Shown: positions 58,439-64,000 of the stretch, piece by piece
Position numbering within the stretch: position 1 is the stretch's first letter
Layout: every line of letters starts with the position of its first letter
From: Pseudomonas fluorescens Q2-87
GTDB taxonomy: Bacteria > Pseudomonadota > Gammaproteobacteria > Pseudomonadales > Pseudomonadaceae
Length of the DNA stretch: 64,000 nucleotides
Direction: 5' to 3'
NCBI RefSeq assembly: GCF_000281895.1
Contig: NZ_CM001558.1
Span: 5,894,556 to 5,958,555 of the forward strand
Notes under the pieces: model-generated
Told to the model about the DNA's origin: nothing
The model's input: only the letters and a program-made list of their open reading frames with translations
Database searches by the model: none
Translations under genes and position numbers: made by a program

Positions 58439-58852
58439 TCACTTCACCAGGGGCAGATTGTCGGCTTTCCAGCTTGCAACGCCACCGGACAGCTTGGCGG
58501 CGGTGAAGCCGGACTTCATCAGTTCACGGGCCAAGGTGCCTGCATGCTGGCCTTGGGCGTCCACCAGGATCACTGTCTTGGCCTTGTGTTTTTCCAGTTC
58601 ACCGGCCCGTGCGATCAGTTTGTCCTGGGGAATGTTCAGCGCCCCGACAATGTGACCGGCGGCGTAATCCTTGCTCGGGCGAATGTCCACCACCACGCCG
58701 GCGTCCTTGTTGACCAGCGCGGTCAGTTCGCCAGTGCTCAGGCTGCGGCCGCCGCCCTGCATCGTGTGAGCAACCAGCAACGCCAGCAGCACGACGAAAA
58801 TACCGACGAGAATGTAGTGGTTAGTGGCAAATTGAATCAGGTGAGCAACCAT
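58439..58852 (-). CDS. Membrane-anchored rhodanese-like protein (YibN type)
   Basis: 137 residues: an N-terminal membrane helix (ILVGIFVVLLALLVAHTM) and a rhodanese fold (VVVDIRPSKDYAAGHIVGAL). At the catalytic loop, where active rhodaneses have Cys, the sequence is VILVDAQGQHAG, so it should not be a sulfurtransferase. E. coli YibN, in the same gene neighbourhood, shows the same lack. The start at 58852 (MVAHLIQF) is chosen for the membrane segment; the frame extends open to 58936. Confidence 0.92.
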   Translation of the reverse strand: MVAHLIQFATNHYILVGIFVVLLALLVAHTMQGGGRSLSTGELTALVNKDAGVVVDIRPSKDYAAGHIVGALNIPQDKLIARAGELEKHKAKTVILVDAQGQHAGTLARELMKSGFTAAKLSGGVASWKADNLPLVK

Positions 58853-59004
58853 CGAAGGAGGTTCCAGGGCGTTAAAATGTCGGCCAGTATACACAGCACA
58901 CAAGGCCGGCCAAACCCCGCCCGGCGGTGACGCCACCGGAACTTACCTTTAAACTGCCCGTCCCTTTTCCATCGTCTTCTTTCAACCAGCCACGAGTGGA
59001 TTCC

Positions 59005-60534
59005 ATGACTACCACGCCTAAACCTTTGGTCCTGATGATTCTCGACGGCTTCGGTCACAGTGACAGCCACGAATCCAACGCTGTGTATTCGGCCAACAAG
59101 CCCGTGCTGGACCGCTTGTGGGCCACCGTGCCGAACGGCCTGATCTCCGGCAGCGGCATGGACGTCGGCTTGCCGGACGGCCAGATGGGCAACTCCGAAG
59201 TCGGCCACATGAACCTCGGCGCAGGCCGCGTGGTGTATCAGGACTTTACCCGGGTGACCAAATCGATCCGCGACGGCGAGTTCTTCGAAAACCCGACCAT
59301 CTGCGCCTCCGTGGACAAAGCCGTCGCCGCCGGCAAGGCCGTGCACTTCATGGGCCTGTTGTCCGACGGTGGCGTTCACAGCCACCAGGACCACCTGATT
59401 GCCATGGCCGAACTGGCCTTCAAGCGCGGCGCCGAGAAAATCTACCTGCACGCCTTCCTCGATGGCCGCGACACGCCTCCTAAAAGCGCCACCTCATCGA
59501 TCGAACTGCTGGATGCCACATTCCAAGCCCTGGGCAAGGGCCGCATCGCCAGCATCGTCGGGCGTTATTTCGCCATGGACCGCGACAACCGTTGGGACCG
59601 CGTGTCCCAGGCCTATAACCTGATCGTCGACGGCCAGGCCGAATTCAATGCGGCCACCGCCCAGGAAGGCCTGCAAGCCGCCTACGAACGCGGCGAAAGC
59701 GACGAATTCGTCAAGGCCACCACCATCGGTGAGCCGGTCAAGGTCGAAGACGGCGACGCGGTGGTGTTCATGAATTTCCGCGCCGACCGTGCCCGCGAGC
59801 TGACCCGTGTGTTTGTCGAGGACGATTTCAAGGAATTCAACCGCGCGCGCCAACCGAAACTCGCCGGCTTCGTGATGTTGACCCAATACGCGGCCAGCAT
59901 CCCTGCCCCATCGGCCTTCGCCGCCGGCAGCCTGGACAACGTGCTGGGCGATTACCTGGCAAAGAACGGCAAGACCCAGCTGCGTATCGCCGAAACCGAG
60001 AAATATGCCCACGTGACGTTCTTTTTCTCCGGTGGCCGCGAAGAACCTTTCCCGGGCGAAGAACGCATCCTGATCCCCTCGCCGAAAGTCGCTACCTACG
60101 ACTTGCAGCCTGAGATGAGCGCGCCGGAAGTGACCGACCGCATCGTCGACGCCATTGAAAACCAGCGTTACGACGTGATCGTGGTCAACTACGCCAACGG
60201 CGACATGGTCGGCCATAGCGGTGTGTTCGACGCGGCGGTCAAGGCCGTGGAATGCCTGGACACCTGCGTCGGTCGCATCGTCGAGGCCCTGGAGAAGGTC
60301 GGCGGCGAAGCGCTGATCACGGCTGACCACGGCAACGTCGAGCAAATGTCCGACGAATCCACCGGCCAGGCCCACACCGCCCACACCACCGAGCCGGTGC
60401 CGTTCATTTATGTCGGCAAGCGCGACTTCAAGGTCCGCGAGGGTGGCGTGCTGGCTGACGTGGCACCGACCATGCTGATGCTGCTGGGGATGGAAAAGCC
60501 GGCCGAGATGACCGGGACTTCGATTCTGGTCTGA
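59005..60534 (+). CDS. gpmI: 2,3-bisphosphoglycerate-independent phosphoglycerate mutase
   Basis: Mn2+-dependent mutase of the alkaline phosphatase superfamily (509 aa) interconverting 3- and 2-phosphoglycerate. The metal-binding start is [14 protein letters not shown]. The phosphoserine is in [14 protein letters not shown], with later sites in [12 protein letters not shown] and [11 protein letters not shown]. The start at 59005 follows GAGTGG; the frame is open from 58927. The gpmI-envC-ctpA-yibQ run is a conserved gammaproteobacterial neighbourhood. Confidence 0.97.
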   Translation: MTTTPKPLVLMILDGFGHSDSHESNAVYSANKPVLDRLWATVPNGLISGSGMDVGLPDGQMGNSEVGHMNLGAGRVVYQDFTRVTKSIRDGEFFENPTICASVDKAVAAGKAVHFMGLLSDGGVHSHQDHLIAMAELAFKRGAEKIYLHAFLDGRDTPPKSATSSIELLDATFQALGKGRIASIVGRYFAMDRDNRWDRVSQAYNLIVDGQAEFNAATAQEGLQAAYERGESDEFVKATTIGEPVKVEDGDAVVFMNFRADRARELTRVFVEDDFKEFNRARQPKLAGFVMLTQYAASIPAPSAFAAGSLDNVLGDYLAKNGKTQLRIAETEKYAHVTFFFSGGREEPFPGEERILIPSPKVATYDLQPEMSAPEVTDRIVDAIENQRYDVIVVNYANGDMVGHSGVFDAAVKAVECLDTCVGRIVEALEKVGGEALITADHGNVEQMSDESTGQAHTAHTTEPVPFIYVGKRDFKVREGGVLADVAPTMLMLLGMEKPAEMTGTSILV

Positions 60535-60550
60535 ACCAGCGCAAATCGAG

Positions 60551-60639
60551 TGTGGGAGCGGGCTTGCTCGCGAATGCGGTGTATCAGACACATAACTGTC
60601 GACTGGCACGCCGCATTCGCGAGCAAGCCCGCTCCCACA
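60551..60639. repeat. REP doublet, GGGAGCGGGCTTGCTCGCGA family
   Basis: Inverted arms TGTGGGAGCGGGCTTGCTCG and CGAGCAAGCCCGCTCCCACA lie 16 bases after the gpmI stop. Confidence 0.92.
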
Positions 60640-60676
60640 CGGGGTTTGCAGTGTTTTTCCGGCCAGTTATCACACA

Positions 60677-60698
60677 GCCCCAAATGGGCGTTTTTTTT
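60677..60698 (+). terminator. Weak terminator candidate after gpmI
   Basis: GCCC, a CAAAT loop and GGGC are followed after one G by eight T. The stem is only 4-5 bp but the T-run is strong. It lies 54 bases before the envC start. Confidence 0.4.
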
Positions 60699-60752
60699 GC
60701 AGCGTGGGGCGGGCATACTAGGCCGTCCCTTTCCCTGGTGTCGCCCGCCTCT

Positions 60753-62044
60753 ATGCTTCGCGTCCTGATAGCCCTCGTTCTGACCTGCCTGCTCCAACCG
60801 GCCTTTGCCGACGAGCGCGCGCAAACCCAACAGCAGTTGGAAGCCACGCGCCAGGACATTGCCGAGCTGAAAAAGCTGCTGGGCAAGTTGCAGGAAGAGA
60901 AATCCAGCGTACAGAAAGACCTGCGCGGCACCGAAACCGAGATGGGCAAGCTGGAGAAGCAGGTCGAGGCCTTGCAAAAAGAGCTGAAGAAAAGCGAATC
61001 CGAGCTGCAGCGGCTCGATGGAGAGAAAAAAAACTCCAGGGCGCGCGCACTGAACAGCAAAAGCTGATCGCCATCCAGGCCCGGGCCGCCTACCAGAACG
61101 GCCGCCAGGAGTATCTCAAGCTGCTGCTCAACCAGCAGAATCCCGAGAAATTCGCTCGCACCCTCACTTATTACGATTACCTGAGCCAGGCCCGCCTGGA
61201 ACAGCTCAAGAACTTCAACGAAACCCTGCGTCAACTGGCCAATGTCGAAAAAGACATCGAACTGCAACAAGCCCAGTTGCTGGTGCAGAAAAGCAGCCTC
61301 GACAGCCAGCGCGACGAACTCGAAAAGGTTCGCAAGGAACGTCAGGTGGCGCTGGCCAAGCTCAATGACGACGTGAAGGCCCGCGACAGCAAGCTCAAGG
61401 CCCGCGAGCAGGATCAGGCTGAGCTGGCAAACGTGTTGAAAACCATCGAGGAAACCCTGGCCCGCCAGGCTCGTGAGGCAGAAGAAGCGCGCCAGAAAGC
61501 GCTGATCGCCCAGCAGGAAGCCGAAAAAAAGCGTTTGCGTGAGGCCCAGGCCGAAGCGGACGCAGGCGATGCCCCGCGCAAGCCGGCGAAAACCAGTCCT
61601 GGCGCACTGGTTTCCAGCGATGGCGAAACCTTTGGCGGTGCTTTTGCCTCAGCCCGAGGCAAACTTCCATGGCCGGTCAATGGTCGATTACTTGCCCGCT
61701 TCGGTGAAACCCGTGGCGACGACACCCGCACCAAGTGGGACGGCGTGATGATCAGCGCCTCCGCCGGCAGCCAGGTGCATGCCGTGCATGGCGGGCGCGT
61801 GGTGTTCGCTGACTGGTTGCGTGGCGCCGGCCTGTTGGTGATCCTGGATCACGGCAACGGTTATTTAAGCCTGTATGGCCACAACCAGACGCTGCTCAAG
61901 TCGGCGGGCGATGTGGTCAAGGCCGGCGAGTCCATCTCCACGGTTGGTAACAGTGGCGGGCAGGACACGCCAGCGCTGTATTTCGCTATTCGTCAGCAGG
62001 GTCGCCCCAGTGACCCGGCCCAATGGTGTCGTGCGCAAGGATAA
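60753..62044 (+). pseudogene. envC: EnvC-like murein hydrolase activator (M23 domain), frameshifted at A8
   Basis: Periplasmic coiled-coil plus LytM (M23) protein that activates septal amidases. The first part starts at 60753 with a signal peptide (LIALVLTCLLQPAFA) and a coiled coil, but reads into a stop at 61067. The coiled coil continues in another frame from about 61034, through QLLVQKSSLDSQRDELEKV to the LytM domain (WPVNGRLLARFGE, VILDHGNGYLSLYGHN), stop 62044. The break is at eight A (61026-61033). One more A, or a -1 slip there, gives a normal protein of about 430 residues (EKKKLQGARTEQQ). It could be a sequencing error, a real mutation or slippage. Confidence 0.85.
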
Positions 62045-62076
62045 GCGCGCCCATCCTATTAAGGAGTTCGTTCGAC

Positions 62077-63393
62077 ATGCTGCATTTGTCCCGCCTCACC
62101 TCGCTGGCCCTGACGATCGCCCTCGTGATCGGTGCGCCGCTGGCTTTCGCCGCCGACCCGGCCCCGTTGGCCCCCGCCGCCTCGGCCGCGACCACCAAGG
62201 CCCCGCTGCCGCTGGATGAGCTGCGCACCTTTGCCGAAGTCATGGACCGGATCAAGGCCGCCTACGTGGAACCGGTGGACGACAAGACGCTGCTGGAGAA
62301 CGCCATCAAAGGCATGCTCAGCAACCTTGACCCGCATTCGGCCTATCTGGGGCCGGACGATTTTGCCGAGCTGCAGGAAAGCACCAGCGGCGAGTTCGGG
62401 GGCCTGGGCATCGAGGTCGGCAGCGAAGACGGCTTCGTCAAAGTGGTATCGCCCATCGACGACACGCCCGCTTCCAAGGCTGGCATCCAGGCGGGCGACT
62501 TCATCGTCAAGATCAACGGCCAGCCGACCCGCGGCCAGAGCATGACCGAAGCGGTCGACAAGATGCGCGGCAAGATCGGCCAGAAGATTACCCTGACCCT
62601 GGTGCGAGACGGCGGTACGCCGTTCGACGTGACCCTGACCCGAGCAGTCATCCAGGTCAAGAGCGTGAAGAGCCAGCTGCTGGAATCGGGCTATGGCTAT
62701 ATCCGCATCACTCAATTCCAGGTCAAGACCGGCGAAGAAGTCGCCAAGGCCCTGGCCAAGATGCGCAAGGACAACGGCAAGAAACTCAACGGCCTGGTCC
62801 TGGACCTGCGCAACAACCCCGGCGGCGTGTTGCAGTCGGCTGTGGAAGTGGTGGATCACTTCATCACCAAGGGCCTGATCGTCTACACCAAGGGCCGCAT
62901 CGCCAACTCCGAGCTGCGCTTCTCGGCCACCGGCAACGACCTGAGCGAAGCCGTGCCGCTGGTGGTGCTGATCAACGGCGGCAGCGCCTCGGCATCGGAA
63001 ATCGTCGCCGGCGCCCTGCAGGACCAGAAACGCGGCGTGGTCATGGGCACTACCAGCTTCGGCAAGGGCTCGGTGCAAACTGTCTTGCCGTTGAACAACG
63101 ACCGCGCCTTGAAGATCACCACCGCGCTGTACTTCACGCCCAACGGCCGCTCGATCCAGGCCCAGGGCATCGTCCCGGACATCGAGGTGCGCAAGGCCAA
63201 GATCACCAACGAGCAGGACAGCGAATACTTCAAGGAAGCCGACCTGCAAGGTCACCTGGGCAATGGCAACGGCGGCGCCGACAAACCGACCGGTTCCGGT
63301 GGCAAAGCCAAGCCGATGCCGCAGGATGATGATTACCAGTTGGCCCAGGCCTTGAGCTTGCTCAAAGGATTGAACATCACGTCCGGCCGCTGA
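62077..63393 (+). CDS. ctpA: Carboxyl-terminal processing protease, S41 family
   Basis: Periplasmic serine protease (438 aa). A signal peptide (LALTIALVIGAPLAFA) is followed by the S41 N-terminal region and a PDZ domain (about 95-185, GGLGIEVGSEDGFVKVV). The catalytic domain has the nucleophile in NGGSASASEIVAG and the lysine in TSFGKGSVQTVLP. AAGGAG lies 10 bases before the ATG; the frame opens earlier at 62023, inside envC. In P. aeruginosa CtpA degrades cross-link hydrolases, which fits its place beside envC. Confidence 0.96.
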   Translation: MLHLSRLTSLALTIALVIGAPLAFAADPAPLAPAASAATTKAPLPLDELRTFAEVMDRIKAAYVEPVDDKTLLENAIKGMLSNLDPHSAYLGPDDFAELQESTSGEFGGLGIEVGSEDGFVKVVSPIDDTPASKAGIQAGDFIVKINGQPTRGQSMTEAVDKMRGKIGQKITLTLVRDGGTPFDVTLTRAVIQVKSVKSQLLESGYGYIRITQFQVKTGEEVAKALAKMRKDNGKKLNGLVLDLRNNPGGVLQSAVEVVDHFITKGLIVYTKGRIANSELRFSATGNDLSEAVPLVVLINGGSASASEIVAGALQDQKRGVVMGTTSFGKGSVQTVLPLNNDRALKITTALYFTPNGRSIQAQGIVPDIEVRKAKITNEQDSEYFKEADLQGHLGNGNGGADKPTGSGGKAKPMPQDDDYQLAQALSLLKGLNITSGR

Positions 63394-63394
63394 G

Positions 63395-64000
63395 ATGGGC
63401 CTGCGTTTTACCTTCGTCCTGTTGTGCCTGCTGGCGGGGGCCGTTAACGCGGCGCCCGCCGCACCCTCCTCGCCGCACAAGGCTTACCTGAGCCTGATCA
63501 TCGATGACCTGGGGCAAAACCTGCCCCGGGACAGACGAGTACTGGCCCTGCCCGGGCCGGTCACCGCCGCGATCATGCCCGACACACCCCACGCCGCCGA
63601 ATTCGCCCGCGAAGCCCATCGCGCCGGCAAACTGGTCATGCTGCACATGCCCATGGACCCCGCGACCGGGCCGTTCGCCTGGCATCCGGAACTGTCCATC
63701 GAAGAATTGGGCAAGCGCCTCGACGCCGCGTTTGCCGCCGTGCCCTACACCAGCGGAATCAACAACCACATGGGCAGCCGCATGACGGCCCAACCAGACG
63801 CGATGGCGTGGCTGATGGCGAATTTGCAGCAGCGCCACAAGTTTTTCGTCGACAGCCGCACCAGCGCCCAGACCGTCGCCGCCGCCGAGGCGCAGAAGAT
63901 TGGCCTGGCCAGCGTCTCGCGGGATGTGTTCCTGGATGACGAACGCACCGAAGCCGCCATCGCCCACCAGCTCCAGACCGCCATCGACCTGGCCCGCCGA
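63395..64000 (+). CDS. Divergent polysaccharide deacetylase family protein (YibQ type), 5' part
   Basis: First 202 codons, cut by the window end. A signal peptide (FVLLCLLAGAVNAAP) is followed by the YibQ/DUF610 NodB-like fold: YLSLIIDDLGQN with the paired aspartates, LPGPVTAAIMPDTPHA, LVMLHMPMDP and GINNHMGSRM. Its ATG lies one base after the ctpA stop. It is probably periplasmic, in the gpmI-envC-ctpA-yibQ group; the substrate is unproven. Confidence 0.92.
   Translation, partial: MGLRFTFVLLCLLAGAVNAAPAAPSSPHKAYLSLIIDDLGQNLPRDRRVLALPGPVTAAIMPDTPHAAEFAREAHRAGKLVMLHMPMDPATGPFAWHPELSIEELGKRLDAAFAAVPYTSGINNHMGSRMTAQPDAMAWLMANLQQRHKFFVDSRTSAQTVAAAEAQKIGLASVSRDVFLDDERTEAAIAHQLQTAIDLARR

Noticed and set aside
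1..64000. tRNA, rRNA, IS element, prophage or integron
   Set aside because: I saw no tRNA-like cloverleaf, transposase, integrase or att-type duplication; the only repeats are REP doublets and domain repeats.

Overview
The window is GC-rich, densely coding chromosome from a Pseudomonas of the fluorescens group. The signs are the opgGH, hut, glnA, ntrBC, nrsZ, trmL, secB, grxC, gpmI, envC and ctpA order typical of that genus, HutC and sigma-54 style regulatory sites, and sixteen palindromic REP doublets (REPINs) of two sequence families between genes. I saw no rRNA, tRNA, CRISPR array, IS element, prophage or integron.

Layout. 1-4.8 kb: periplasmic glucan genes opgG and opgH on the minus strand. 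4.8-8.4 kb: dtd, a proline iminopeptidase, an esterase and a choline-type binding protein. 8.6-23.5 kb: a complete histidine utilisation locus. On the minus strand it reads hutC-hutD, then hutU-hutT-hutX-hutW-hutV-hutH1-hutH-hutI-hutG, and hutF runs divergently from hutC. 23.5-31.5 kb: a two-partner secretion pair with a 2050-residue adhesin-like exoprotein carrying eight near-identical 88-residue repeats. 31.8-37.3 kb: lipocalin, a small lipoprotein, a PctA-type chemoreceptor, a Phd/ParE-type toxin-antitoxin pair, a DUF924 protein and fbp. 37.5-45.3 kb: a DUF3999/DUF2339 membrane pair and glycogen phosphorylase. 45.5-51.4 kb: YkgJ-type protein, typA, thiI and glnA. 51.5-56.7 kb: periplasmic chorismate mutase, two DUF4124 proteins, ntrB-ntrC and the small RNA nrsZ. 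56.6-64 kb: an unknown membrane-anchored protein, trmL, secB, grxC, a rhodanese-like protein, gpmI, a frameshifted envC, ctpA and the start of a yibQ-type deacetylase.

How it works together. Much of the window concerns nitrogen. HutT and HutXWV take up histidine or urocanate. HutH, HutU, HutI, HutF and HutG turn histidine into glutamate and ammonia, and GlnA assimilates the ammonia. Good matches to sigma-54 promoters lie before hutU, glnA, ntrB and nrsZ. NtrC-like sites accompany ntrB (perfect) and nrsZ (7 of 8 key bases). The hutU sigma-54 promoter has a HutC operator across its predicted start site.

Most notable observations. (1) The second histidase paralogue lacks exactly the Ala-Ser-Gly triad that forms the MIO cofactor and has changed active-site residues. 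(2) nrsZ shows three covarying stem-loops with an invariant loop. (3) envC is split by a run of eight A, where a one-base slip would restore a full-length protein. (4) The secreted exoprotein carries a 2.1-kb tandem repeat. (5) The chemoreceptor has lost one of the aspartates of the amino-acid-binding motif.
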